IMG/VR virus record: IMGVR_UViG_3300042559_000887
Location: 1-21,003 of that record
Direction: 5' to 3' (one strand)
DNA: 21,003 nucleotides
From: a virus
The notes beneath the pieces were generated by a model. The model made no database searches and was not told the DNA's origin. It saw only the letters and a program-made list of their open reading frames with translations. Position numbers and translations under genes: made by a program. Positions 9,849-16,221 of this stretch are shown piece after piece; within the stretch, counting starts at the first letter, position 1; each line of letters starts with the position of its first letter.

Positions 9849-10078
9849 TGCATCCAGTTGGGGAAGATTTAACAAAATTAACAGATTCCCAATTAGAGTC
9901 TAAGCTTTATAAACTCAACTCATTATACTTTATGACTGAAAATCCATCAGTGCGACATCAAATGATACTATTGATGGACACTTACAAACTTGAATTAGAT
10001 GAACGAAGAACTGCTGCAAGAATAAAACAAGCTGCCCAAGGCAACGATGATCTTGACAGTTTAATAAAAGTAAGCTAA
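9848..10078 (+). CDS. Small helical protein of unknown function
   Basis: This 76-residue protein is not recognised with certainty. It is predicted to be mostly alpha-helical: a helix-turn-helix-like N-terminal part (LTKLTDSQLESKLYKLNSLY), a second helix (VRHQMILLMDTYKLELDERR) and an acidic tail (DDLDSLI). There are no cysteines, no membrane segment and no signal peptide. The ATG overlaps the stop of the upstream structural gene by one base, so it is probably co-translated with it and may belong to the same late unit. A scaffold, adaptor or regulator would fit the size, but nothing in the sequence decides this. Confidence 0.65.
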   Translation: MHPVGEDLTKLTDSQLESKLYKLNSLYFMTENPSVRHQMILLMDTYKLELDERRTAARIKQAAQGNDDLDSLIKVS

Positions 10079-10087
10079 ACTATTTAA

Positions 10088-10609
10088 ATGCTCATGAAGA
10101 CTGACGAACTAGGTATACCACGGTTTACAAATCGTGATTTGATAGATATGATCTATTCCGGTCATGCGGATAAAATTCATGTGGTATTATGTGATGCCAA
10201 TGACGAAGTTGACCGATTTAATGAAATTATGAAAGAACAAGGTCTTTCATCACTTCAAAAATATATTCCTATAGATGTAGATCAAAAAACGTTTGACGGT
10301 GTATGTCAAAGCGAATGGTATATGCCAAAAGAATACAAATGCATGAATGTGCATGATTATTTGATCGAAAAATGTAATACACAAGAAGAAAAAGATCGTG
10401 TGTATGACGAAGTCATGGAATATGATCGTCGTGGTATGATAAACTTGTTACGCTATATGATCTATCTTGTAGACTTTATGCGTGAAAATAACATTGTTTG
10501 GGGTGTTGGCCGCGGAAGTTCAGTTGCAAGTTATGTGTTGTATCTAATAGGTGTGCATCGAATAGATTCTATTCAGTACGACCTTGACTGGCGTGAATTT
10601 TTAAAATAG
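10088..10609 (+). CDS. Stand-alone DnaE-like (C-family DNA polymerase) fragment without catalytic aspartates
   Basis: This is a 173-residue protein. Residues ~116-173 match the C-family DNA polymerase III alpha segment that runs from the 'Y.F..I.DF...A...GI.VGPGRGS.AGS.VAY.LGI..IDP..Y.L..ERFL' block: here MIYLVDFMRENNIVWGVGRG, then SSVASYVLYLIGV and IDSIQYDL, ending WREFLK. In true DnaE the catalytic PDxDxD motif follows within a few residues, but this protein stops exactly there. The N-terminal ~115 residues are not recognised. The reading frame is intact, with no remnant of the rest of DnaE downstream, so it looks like a maintained domain rather than decay. There is no clear SD; ATG 10094 is an alternative start. 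It could bind a nucleotide, DNA or a replisome partner, but polymerase activity is not expected (inference). Confidence 0.7.
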   Translation: MLMKTDELGIPRFTNRDLIDMIYSGHADKIHVVLCDANDEVDRFNEIMKEQGLSSLQKYIPIDVDQKTFDGVCQSEWYMPKEYKCMNVHDYLIEKCNTQEEKDRVYDEVMEYDRRGMINLLRYMIYLVDFMRENNIVWGVGRGSSVASYVLYLIGVHRIDSIQYDLDWREFLK

Positions 10610-10675
10610 TTGTCAAATAATATTTTTTTAGAAAATATAAGTCATAAGTATTAATGGTGATATAAGGAGAGCAAT

Positions 10676-11011
10676 ATGGCAATGAAACAACCAGGCCGTA
10701 AGATTTATAGATCAGCTAACGGAAAGAATGTTGATTTAGATCTACTCATTTCAAGAAATGAGTTAACTCCAGCTGTTGGTAATGCAAAAGTTAATGCAAG
10801 AGGTGACGAACTTGGACCGGGCGGAAAAATAGTGCGTAAAAAAGAAGATATTCTAAAAGATTATTATGACAAAAGCACTGGATTAAGATCCGAATCTGTA
10901 GTTAAAAACGATAAAAAATCCGACACAGCAGGAGTTGTTGGTGCAACAGCCGCAGAAGCAGCTGAATGGGAAGAAGACGAAGACGGCAATTTTATTAGAA
11001 AAGGTAAGTAA
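10676..11011 (+). CDS. Conserved hypothetical protein of marine T4-like phages
   Basis: This 111-residue protein begins at ATG 10676 behind a strong SD (AAGGAGA). Function is unknown. The first half is basic and ordered-looking (GRKIYRSANGKNVDLDLLIS, then RNELTPAVGNAKVNARGDEL and GPGGKI). I recall near-identical wording in uncharacterised proteins of marine T4-like phages, though I could not check it. The second half is a low-complexity linker leading to an acidic tail (AAEWEEDEDGNFIRKGK). No cysteines, membrane segment or catalytic motif is seen. The charge-separated layout fits a protein that binds nucleic acid or a basic partner, but this is only a suggestion. It overlaps the GroES-like gene by one base (TAATG), so the two are probably co-translated. 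Confidence 0.7.
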   Translation: MAMKQPGRKIYRSANGKNVDLDLLISRNELTPAVGNAKVNARGDELGPGGKIVRKKEDILKDYYDKSTGLRSESVVKNDKKSDTAGVVGATAAEAAEWEEDEDGNFIRKGK

Positions 11012-11415
11012 TGTCTCTAACAATTAATACTATTAAAGGTACACTTACACCTATTGGTAATAGAGTGTTAGTGTCTGACATGTATTTTGGAGAACAAAAA
11101 ACAAAGTCAGGATTGATTATTCGAAACGACGACGGCACTACTAGAGGAATTTATCCTAGGTGGGGCAAAGTCTATGCTAAAGGTCCAATTAATACAGACG
11201 AATACAATGTAGGAGACTGGGTATTAGTTGAACACGGTAGATGGACTAGATCTGTAAACATTGACGGCGGCGATGGTGAAAAAGAAGTTCGCATGGTAGA
11301 AGCTGAAAGTATACTTATGTGGAGTGATGAAAAACCAGAAGGTGCTGTTTTTGGTAAAGAATACGAAAATGGTTCAGGCGTAGACATTCGCCCAGATGAC
11401 TTTATTAACAGATAA
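11011..11415 (+). CDS. 31: GroES-like co-chaperonin (gp31 analogue)
   Basis: This 134-residue protein has the Cpn10 fold pattern. It has LTPIGNRVLVSDM at residues ~12-24, a mobile-loop-like segment with TKSGLIIRNDDG at ~31-42 (the GroEL-binding loop in GroES/gp31), then GKVYAKGP at ~52-59 and YNVGDWVLVEHGRW at ~65-78. Cellular GroES is about 97 residues. The extra C-terminal ~25 residues (EYENGSGVDIRPDDFINR) and an enlarged loop with DGGDGEKE are phage-like, as in T4 gp31 (111 aa). The known role of gp31 is to replace GroES on host GroEL so that the major capsid protein folds; the same is inferred here. The start overlaps the preceding stop. The next gene follows after 9 nt. Confidence 0.8.
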   Translation: MSLTINTIKGTLTPIGNRVLVSDMYFGEQKTKSGLIIRNDDGTTRGIYPRWGKVYAKGPINTDEYNVGDWVLVEHGRWTRSVNIDGGDGEKEVRMVEAESILMWSDEKPEGAVFGKEYENGSGVDIRPDDFINR

Positions 11416-11424
11416 GAGGACAAT

Positions 11425-11829
11425 TTGACACAAGTCGACCTAAATAAATATCGTGATTTTGTAGAAGAAGTCACAAGCGATGCTTCTAATGATTTAGAAG
11501 CAATGATTACAAGGCTTCGCGAATTAAATGAAGTAGTTAATATAGCACTGCTAATGACTGGAAGTACAGGAGTAGCAGCAGAAGGCGGCGAATTTGCCGA
11601 AATTGTAAAGAAGTGTGTATTCCAAGGCAAGCCTATGAACGAAGACACAATCTTTCATATGAAACGTGAGTTAGGAGATATTGCTTGGTATTGGGTTAAT
11701 GCATGTAGAGCAATTGGCGTAGACCCTAATGAAGTAATTGCTGAAAATGTACGTAAACTAGAAGCACGTTACCCTGGTGGTGAATTCAATGTACACTATA
11801 GTGAAAATCGCAAAGAAGGCGATTTGTAA
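11425..11829 (+). CDS. MazG-like nucleotide pyrophosphohydrolase
   Basis: This 134-residue protein starts at TTG 11425 behind SD AGAGGA. It shows the all-alpha NTP pyrophosphatase signature: an ExxE pair in EGGEFAEI (residues 53-60) and an ExxD pair in ELGDIAWYW (residues 82-90). These four acidic positions bind Mg2+ in MazG and dUTPase-like enzymes. The C-terminal NVRKLEARYPGGEF (about 111-124) is also typical of MazG-family proteins, where the helix carrying N..KL..R closes the active site. The enzyme would hydrolyse (d)NTPs to NMP and PPi, either for pool sanitation or, as proposed for cyanophage MazG, for altering stress-nucleotide signalling; which substrate is used here is unknown. It sits between the GroES-like and tail-collar genes. 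Confidence 0.82.
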   Translation: MTQVDLNKYRDFVEEVTSDASNDLEAMITRLRELNEVVNIALLMTGSTGVAAEGGEFAEIVKKCVFQGKPMNEDTIFHMKRELGDIAWYWVNACRAIGVDPNEVIAENVRKLEARYPGGEFNVHYSENRKEGDL

Positions 11830-11848
11830 ATTTTATAAAGGAAAAAAC

Positions 11849-12085
11849 ATGGAAGAATTTTTTGGAGCAATAAAACTTGTTGCATTTAGCTACGATCCTG
11901 TTGGATTTATGGCATGTGACGGAAGATTATTAAACATTAATCAGTATCAAGCACTATTTGCATTACTAGGATGCACATTCGGTGGCGATGGACGCACTAC
12001 ATTTGCGTTGCCAAAGTTAGAAAGTCCAGCCAAAGGACTACACTATATTATCTGCACTGAAGGTTTGTGGCCTTCTCGTCCATAA
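11849..12085 (+). CDS. Short phage tail-collar (microcystin-dependent-protein-like) domain protein
   Basis: This 78-residue protein starts at ATG 11849 behind SD AAAGGA; a longer frame extension upstream overlaps the mazG-like gene and has no SD. The whole protein is one tail-collar domain: EEFFGAIKLVAFSYDPVGFM, then ACDGRLLNINQYQALFALLG, CTFGGDGRTTFALPKL and a C-terminal IICTEGLWPSRP. The pattern 'W..C.G..L....Y..L....G..FGGDG..TF.LP' is diagnostic of this family, which is found in short tail fibres and fibre tips. The gene lies apart from the main fibre block, just upstream of a hairpin that may end the late transcript. Confidence 0.85.
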   Translation: MEEFFGAIKLVAFSYDPVGFMACDGRLLNINQYQALFALLGCTFGGDGRTTFALPKLESPAKGLHYIICTEGLWPSRP

Positions 12086-12090
12086 AAACA

Positions 12091-12119
12091 TTGACTCCTT
12101 GCTATTTTTGTGCTATTGT
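12091..12119 (+). promoter_or_regulatory. Sigma70-like promoter with extended -10, before dexA
   Basis: The -35 is TTGACT at 12091-12096, followed by a 17-nt spacer and -10 TATTGT at 12114-12119, with TGC just before it (extended -10). The predicted start near 12126 leaves a ~20-nt leader with SD AAGGAG at 12133-12138. This would be an early or middle promoter read by host RNA polymerase. It lies inside the hairpin described at 12095-12145. Confidence 0.65.
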
Positions 12120-12145
12120 GCATAAGAATAACAAGGAGTTTTTTT
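12095..12145 (+). terminator. Hairpin plus T-run that also covers the dexA ribosome binding site
   Basis: CTCCTTGCTATT (12095-12106) can pair with AATAACAAGGAG (12127-12138) over 12 positions with a single G-U wobble and a 20-nt loop. Seven Ts (12139-12145) follow directly before the ATG. Transcripts arriving from the structural genes would form an intrinsic-terminator-like structure, and any read-through would have the AAGGAG of dexA locked in the stem. Transcripts from the internal promoter start at about 12126 and lack the left arm. Confidence 0.6.
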
Positions 12146-12682
12146 ATGGCCACACACGGCATGATCGACCTAGAGACACTAGATGTCAGACCGACTGCAA
12201 CAGTTCTTAGCTTAGGTGCAGTTAAATTTAACCCATTTAACAACGACGAACCTCACAGCGAACTTTACCTAAAGATCCTTGTGGATGATCAAGATCGTCT
12301 TGGGCGTACTACCAGTGATAGTACTGTTGAATGGTGGGGGAAACAAGATCCTGCTATTATGGAAGAAGCATTTGATCAAACCGGTGCTGTTACCGTAGAA
12401 GAAGCACTTGCACAACTTAACAAATGGGTTGTAGGTGTTGACGAAATCTGGGGGCAAGGCTATGGATTTGATATTACAATGCTCGAAGATATGTATCGTA
12501 GCATCGGTAAACCTATTCCGTGGCAGTTCTGGCAGATTTCGGATGCTCGAACTATTACCAAGCGTATGCCAAAAGATCCACGCAAAGACATGCAAACTGA
12601 TTTGCACAATGCACTTGCAGATGCATATTTCCAAGCCAAGAGTGTTCAGATTATCTTTAAGCACCATGGTTGGACAAAGTGA
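12146..12682 (+). CDS. dexA: DexA-like 3'-5' exonuclease (DnaQ/RNase T-like fold)
   Basis: This 178-residue protein starts at ATG 12146, 7 nt after AAGGAG. A longer upstream frame would begin within the promoter and is rejected. DEDD-family motifs are visible: Exo I IDLET (D8, E10), Exo II GYGFDITML (D109) and Exo III HNALADA (H154, D159), so it is the DEDDh type. Local patches recall T4 DexA: STVEWWGKQDPA (residues 59-70) against T4 STIEWWKNQSPEA, and FWQISDART (128-136) against FWNQRDIRT. T4 DexA (227 aa) is a non-essential exodeoxyribonuclease that degrades DNA to mononucleotides. The present protein is ~50 residues shorter, mostly at the C-terminus. An RNase role cannot be excluded for this fold. 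It leads a run of overlapping replication genes and has its own promoter. Confidence 0.8.
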   Translation: MATHGMIDLETLDVRPTATVLSLGAVKFNPFNNDEPHSELYLKILVDDQDRLGRTTSDSTVEWWGKQDPAIMEEAFDQTGAVTVEEALAQLNKWVVGVDEIWGQGYGFDITMLEDMYRSIGKPIPWQFWQISDARTITKRMPKDPRKDMQTDLHNALADAYFQAKSVQIIFKHHGWTK

Positions 12683-12855
12683 CAACTGTTGATCTCGACC
12701 ATATAGGTGTGGAGATCCCTCACAGACGAGCAGCTATTGATTGGTTGTACAATCGTTATGGACCTGCTGGCGATATTTGGTCAATAGAACAATTAACGTA
12801 TGTTAATTTTAAAAACGATAAAGACGCAACATTTTTTATATTGAGGTGGACGTGA
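12679..12855 (+). CDS. Small protein of unknown function
   Basis: This 58-residue protein is read from GTG 12679, which overlaps the dexA stop as GTGA; an in-frame TTG at 12670 is the alternative. It is a compact mixed sequence (IPHRRAAIDWLYNRYGPAGD, then YVNFKNDKDATFFILRW) with no cysteine, membrane segment or recognised motif. The alternation near the C-terminus suggests two beta-strands after a helix. The gene is supported by 4-base overlaps on both sides, a spacing typical of translational coupling, rather than by homology. Function unknown. Confidence 0.55.
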   Translation: MTTVDLDHIGVEIPHRRAAIDWLYNRYGPAGDIWSIEQLTYVNFKNDKDATFFILRWT

Positions 12856-13052
12856 TACGTTGGTATGATTGGGCATTTGCTTTCATTACCGCTGACCTTA
12901 TGTTGGCGTTTGTAATAAGTAGTTTGACCGCAGAAAACATGCTTTGGAATATGTTATACGGTTTTTGTGCAGGATTGATGTATTCTATTTGGAGTCAAGA
13001 TTACTGTAGGTTTAGATTAATACAAGAAAAAAACAAAGGTAAAGGCAAATAA
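12852..13052 (+). CDS. Small membrane protein, two predicted transmembrane helices
   Basis: A 66-residue protein from GTG 12852 (GTGA overlap with the preceding stop) with SD GAGG 5 nt upstream; GTG 12846 in the same frame would add two residues but falls on the SD. Two hydrophobic segments are visible, WAFAFITADLMLAFVISSL (~6-24) and MLWNMLYGFCAGLMYSIW (~30-47), followed by a basic tail ending KNKGKGK. Positive-inside reasoning puts the C-terminus in the cytoplasm. Function unknown; it sits between dexA and the clamp loader gene without lysis genes nearby. Confidence 0.6.
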   Translation: MIRWYDWAFAFITADLMLAFVISSLTAENMLWNMLYGFCAGLMYSIWSQDYCRFRLIQEKNKGKGK

Positions 13053-13053
13053 A

Positions 13054-13971
13054 ATGAAAGAACTATGGGTAGAAAAATACAGACCTAAAACAGTTACCGG
13101 ATACGTGTTCCGTGACGAAGCACAAAAAGCACAGGTAATGCAATGGATTAAAGAAAAAACTATTCCTCATCTATTATTGAGCGGAAATGCTGGGATCGGT
13201 AAGACTACATTAGCAAAACTTTTGCTTAATGAGCTAGGAGTTAATCCAATGGACATACTAGAAATTAACGCTAGTCGAGATAACGGTGTTGATTTTATTC
13301 GATTTAAAATTGAGTCTTTTGTTCAGATGATTCCGTTTGGCGACTTTAAAGTAGTACTGTTAGACGAAGCAGATTACTTAAGCGGATCTGCACAAGCTGT
13401 TCTAAGAGGAATCATGGAAACGTATGCAGATCACTCTCGATTCATATTAACATGTAACTATCCTAATAAAATTATTCCTGCAATACATAGCAGATGCCAA
13501 AATTTTCATATTGCAAAAACAGATCAAGTTGAATTCACTGCAAGAGTTGCAGAAATATTAATTACTGAAGAAATAGACTTTGACATTGACACATTGGATA
13601 CATATGTTAAAGCAACTTATCCAGACTTGCGTAAATGTATCAACATGGTTCAACAGAACTCTGCTAATAGCAAACTTGCGTCACCTAACAAAGGAGATGT
13701 AAATGATGCAGACTGGCGGATTGAGATGGTCGAACTGTTTAAGGCTGGAAAGATTCATGAGGCTAGAAAGTTAGTGTGCGGAACTATACGTGCTGAAGAA
13801 ATGGAAGACATTTATAGATGGTTGTATGACAATCTAGAGCTATTTGGTGATTCCGAAAAGCAAGATTCTGCTGTTCTTATTATTAAACAAGGACTAGTTG
13901 ATCATACGCTTGTTGTTGATCCTGAAATAAATCTTGCTGCTACACTTATTAGATTAGCGAGACTGCAATGA
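13054..13971 (+). CDS. 44: Sliding-clamp loader large subunit (gp44-like AAA+ ATPase)
   Basis: A 305-residue protein with the standard clamp-loader architecture: the opening [10 protein letters not shown] (residues 5-14), Walker A GNAGIGKT (44-51), Walker B VVLLDEAD (100-107), sensor-1 TCNYPNK (133-139) and the SRC box with its arginine finger (SRC, 146-148). T4 gp44 has 319 residues. With the small subunit gp62 it opens the gp45 clamp and loads it on primer-template DNA, serving replication and late transcription. No gp62-like gene follows; the next gene is a ferredoxin that overlaps the stop by ATGA. The C-terminal collar domain (~205-305) is alpha-helical and less conserved, as in the family. 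Confidence 0.92.
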   Translation: MKELWVEKYRPKTVTGYVFRDEAQKAQVMQWIKEKTIPHLLLSGNAGIGKTTLAKLLLNELGVNPMDILEINASRDNGVDFIRFKIESFVQMIPFGDFKVVLLDEADYLSGSAQAVLRGIMETYADHSRFILTCNYPNKIIPAIHSRCQNFHIAKTDQVEFTARVAEILITEEIDFDIDTLDTYVKATYPDLRKCINMVQQNSANSKLASPNKGDVNDADWRIEMVELFKAGKIHEARKLVCGTIRAEEMEDIYRWLYDNLELFGDSEKQDSAVLIIKQGLVDHTLVVDPEINLAATLIRLARLQ

Positions 13972-14318
13972 CATATCTTGTAAACGATTTATGTATTAAT
14001 TGCAAACATATGGATTGTGTAACAGTGTGCCCAGTTGACTGTTTTTACGAAGGCGAAAACATGTTAGTTATCAATCCAGACGAATGCATTGATTGCGGAG
14101 TTTGCGAACCGGAATGTCCTGCAGATGCGATTGTTGCCGACACAGCAATTAACGGAACAGAGCTTGAATTTTTACTAAAGCTGAATACTAAATTCAGCAA
14201 TGTCTGGCCAAATATTACTAAAATTCGAAAGGAAGATGTTCCTGCTGATGCTGACCAATGGCACGGCGTTGAAGGAAAAATCAAATATCTTAGTGAAAAT
14301 CCAGGAAAGGGAGACTAA
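13968..14318 (+). CDS. fdxA: 7Fe-type ferredoxin (FdxA / Azotobacter ferredoxin I-like)
   Basis: A 116-residue protein closely following proteobacterial FdxA. The opening [20 protein letters not shown] and then [30 protein letters not shown], and a C-terminal VWPNITKIR...W.GV.GKI match the family along its whole length. All nine cysteines of Azotobacter FdI are present: C9, C17 and C50 expected for the [3Fe-4S] cluster, C21, C40, C43 and C46 for the [4Fe-4S] cluster, plus non-ligand C12 and C25. The product should therefore be a functional low-potential electron carrier. The start overlaps the gp44 stop (ATGA), so it is co-translated with a replication gene. The partner enzyme is unknown; phage or host redox enzymes such as ribonucleotide reductase are possibilities. 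It is likely a host-derived auxiliary gene. Confidence 0.92.
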   Translation: MTYLVNDLCINCKHMDCVTVCPVDCFYEGENMLVINPDECIDCGVCEPECPADAIVADTAINGTELEFLLKLNTKFSNVWPNITKIRKEDVPADADQWHGVEGKIKYLSENPGKGD

Positions 14319-14320
14319 AC

Positions 14321-14587
14321 ATGAACAGAGTTTGGAAAAAATTCTTACTTAACATCAGCAAAGGTTTGTCAATGGTACTATATGTAGGCGTAACAATTTT
14401 TTTGAGCGGTATGCTAGCACTGCATCTAGGATACGATCCGGGGATGGGCATGGCTGTAGGAGCACTGGTGTTTTTAGTATTGCCAATTCTTGCAATGATA
14501 CTGCGTCAAGAATACAAGGATGCAAAACTCGAAGTTGAAAGAGAAAACCGAGAGATGCTTAGAATGATAAAGGATCCTAAATTTTGA
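14321..14587 (+). CDS. Small membrane protein with two hydrophobic helices and charged C-terminus
   Basis: An 88-residue protein with a good SD (GGGAG) before ATG 14321. Two hydrophobic stretches are predicted at ~16-35 (SMVLYVGVTIFLSGMLALHL) and ~41-61 (GMGMAVGALVFLVLPILAMI), with a cytoplasmic basic N-terminus (NRVWKKFLLNISK) and a helical, strongly charged tail (RQEYKDAKLEVERENREMLR). The form is that of a small helical hairpin with a coiled-coil-like tail. It lies between fdxA and the DHFR gene and its stop overlaps the DHFR start. A second holin is conceivable but the location argues against it. Function unknown. Confidence 0.65.
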   Translation: MNRVWKKFLLNISKGLSMVLYVGVTIFLSGMLALHLGYDPGMGMAVGALVFLVLPILAMILRQEYKDAKLEVERENREMLRMIKDPKF

Positions 14588-15078
14588 TATATGCAATCTT
14601 AGCATGTGACGAAAACTGGGGCATTGGTAAAAACGGTGCCCTTCCTTGGCCACATAATAGTGCTGATTTAAAATGGTTTAAACAATGCACTGGCAAATCT
14701 ACAGTAGTAATGGGTAGAAAAACTTGGGATAGTTTGCCTGTTAAACCTCTTCCTAACAGAAGACATATTGTGTGTTCTACTAAAGATTTATCTTGTTTTC
14801 CAGGTGCAGATGCTGTGATGAATATCGATGCTATTACCCAAACATTGCCGTACATATCAGGCGGCGACAAGTGGATTATTGGCGGTGCCGAGTTAATACA
14901 TGCTTGTTTAAATATAATCGATGAGTTGTGGTTAAGCCGTATCAATTTAACCTACGATTGCGATACGTTTCTTTCTAAGACTTTAATATCAGAAAAATTC
15001 GATTTGTATGAGAGATATTTCGATGGCGAGCTAACTACTGAAAAGTATAGAAGGATTTCAAATGAAACAATATCATGA
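14584..15078 (+). CDS. folA: Dihydrofolate reductase
   Basis: 164 residues, read from TTG 14584, which overlaps the previous stop (TTGA). TTG is the only start that preserves the first beta-strand IYAILACDENWGIG. DHFR signatures: IGKNGALPWP (residues ~14-23), substrate-binding D28 in ADLKWFK (27-33), the NADPH-binding VVMGRKTWDSLP (~41-52) and the second cofactor loop IIGGAEL (~98-104) with a cis-GG. The T4 counterpart is frd. It reduces dihydrofolate produced by thymidylate synthase, encoded by the next gene, which overlaps it by 17 nt. The pair forms the T4-type frd-td unit. In T4 these enzymes belong to the dNTP-synthesising complex and the DHFR is also a baseplate part; no such role can be inferred here. 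Confidence 0.92.
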   Translation: MIYAILACDENWGIGKNGALPWPHNSADLKWFKQCTGKSTVVMGRKTWDSLPVKPLPNRRHIVCSTKDLSCFPGADAVMNIDAITQTLPYISGGDKWIIGGAELIHACLNIIDELWLSRINLTYDCDTFLSKTLISEKFDLYERYFDGELTTEKYRRISNETIS

Positions 15079-15928
15079 CGCTTTAGAATATATTTTAAAA
15101 CACGGAAAAGATCGAGATGATCGTACCGGTGTAGGAACTAGAGGTGTGTTTGGTTATCAAATGCGTTTTGACTTGAGAGATACATTTCCAGCGGTTACTA
15201 CTAAAAAGCTTGCATGGCGTAGTGTAGTTTCAGAACTGCTATGGTTTCTTGAAGGCAGCACAGACGAACGCAGACTTGCAGAAATACATTATGAAAAACC
15301 TCGAGAAGAACTAGTAGGTAAAACAACTATTTGGACTGCAAATGCAGACAAGCAAGGGCGAGATCTAGGATATAAAAATACCGACACAGTTAAAGAACTA
15401 GGACCAGTATACGGACACCAATGGCGCACCTGGGACGCACAACTCGGATACGTTGATCAAATTGCAAATGTGTTAGAAGGTTTGCATTATGATCCGTCTG
15501 GTCGTAGACATATTGTAAGTGCGTGGAATGCTGATCGAGTAGATGTTATGGCGTTGCCGCCATGTCATACACTGTTTCAATTCCACGTACAGGACAGCGA
15601 ACTAAGCTGTCAACTATATCAACGTAGTGCAGATATGTTCTTGGGCGTTCCATTTAACATTGCAAGCTATAGTTTGCTTACACATATGTTTGCACAGTTG
15701 CTTGATCTAAAGGTAGGTGATTTTGTTTGGACAGGTGGTGATTGCCATATCTACAAAAATCATTTTGATGCAGTAGAAGAACAACTAAAACGTCAACCAT
15801 TCAAAGGTCCTACTCTAATGATGCCTGAGTTCGCTACTCTTAATGAATTAATCAATACAAAACCCACAGACTACGTATTGCTTGACTATCAATATCACGA
15901 GACCATCAAGGCAACAATGGCAGTATGA
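15062..15928 (+). CDS. thyA: Thymidylate synthase (ThyA type)
   Basis: 288 residues, close to T4 Td (286) and longer than E. coli ThyA (264). Start ATG 15062 follows SD AAGGA by 6 nt inside the DHFR gene. Key parts: the phosphate-binding RTGVGT (residues 21-26), the W..V..ELLWFL.G block (52-65), the catalytic cysteine C168 in ALPPCHTLFQF, the substrate pocket with SCQLYQRSADMFLGVPFNIA (about 182-201) and the C-terminal QYHETIKATMAV. The insertion around 71-90 (RLAEIHYEKPREELVGKTTI) is a phage/large-form feature. It methylates dUMP to dTMP with methylene-tetrahydrofolate and works with the overlapping DHFR. No intron interrupts it, unlike T4 td. ATGA links it to the next gene. Confidence 0.96.
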   Translation: MKQYHDALEYILKHGKDRDDRTGVGTRGVFGYQMRFDLRDTFPAVTTKKLAWRSVVSELLWFLEGSTDERRLAEIHYEKPREELVGKTTIWTANADKQGRDLGYKNTDTVKELGPVYGHQWRTWDAQLGYVDQIANVLEGLHYDPSGRRHIVSAWNADRVDVMALPPCHTLFQFHVQDSELSCQLYQRSADMFLGVPFNIASYSLLTHMFAQLLDLKVGDFVWTGGDCHIYKNHFDAVEEQLKRQPFKGPTLMMPEFATLNELINTKPTDYVLLDYQYHETIKATMAV

Positions 15929-16194
15929 TGGGGGTTAACATGGGTTATCAACCCGGGCCAAGAGAAACAGTTGATAAAAAATACGCTTTGTTTCCTATTA
16001 AAACCAATAGCAATAGGTGGGTGTGGTTAAAAGAATATTATAAAATCAAAACCTACTATGACGAAAACGGAAAACCACCTATAAAGAGTTTGACTTGGGA
16101 TTTGGTTTTAACCAAAAACGAATACTTGATTTGGTGTATTAAAAATCCTAAGAAAGAACCTGTGCTGCCAAGATTTAAAAGTGCAGTATATTAA
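15925..16194 (+). CDS. Hypothetical protein
   Basis: An 89-residue protein overlapping the thyA stop by ATGA; two further in-frame ATGs (15928, 15940) are possible starts, the last one with a purine-rich stretch GGGGG before it. The sequence is basic and aromatic-rich (KYALFPIKTNSNRWVWLKEY, then LTWDLVLTKNEYLIWCIKNP). It looks like a small beta-rich domain; no motif or membrane segment is recognised. It is the last gene of this transcription unit, just ahead of a strong terminator. Function unknown. Confidence 0.6.
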   Translation: MMGVNMGYQPGPRETVDKKYALFPIKTNSNRWVWLKEYYKIKTYYDENGKPPIKSLTWDLVLTKNEYLIWCIKNPKKEPVLPRFKSAVY

Positions 16195-16221
16195 ATAAAA
16201 GGGCCTTTCGGCCCTTTTATT
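16194..16221. terminator. Bidirectional intrinsic terminator between converging transcription units
   Basis: A perfect 12-bp inverted repeat, AATAAAAGGGCC / GGCCCTTTTATT, with a TTTC loop. On either strand the stem's distal A/T part gives a U-run after the GC core. It lies immediately after the + strand gene ending at 16194 and its right arm overlaps the stop codon of the minus-strand phoH, so it can end both. Confidence 0.9.

Noticed and set aside
10610-10641. Sigma70-like promoter (TTGTCA ... TATAAG) before the 111-residue gene
   Set aside because: The spacer would be about 20 nt and the -10 is poor; AT-rich DNA gives many such matches. No confident promoter or hairpin seen in this 66-nt gap.
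11435-11450. CTAAATAAATA as a late promoter
   Set aside because: It lies inside the start of the mazG-like gene, downstream of its start codon, with no gene start at the proper distance.
11777-11848. Longer N-terminus of the tail-collar protein
   Set aside because: It overlaps the mazG-like gene in another frame and lacks an SD; ATG 11849 has AAAGGA and begins the domain directly.
12269-12685. 138-residue minus-strand frame opposite dexA
   Set aside because: It lies wholly opposite a well-supported gene with DEDD motifs and has no recognisable domain; treated as a shadow. The same holds for the other long minus-strand frames opposite structural genes, for example 11172-11648.
14321-14587. 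Second holin
   Set aside because: Two membrane helices alone are not enough, and it sits in the nucleotide-metabolism run, away from the lysis cassette which already has a recognisable holin.
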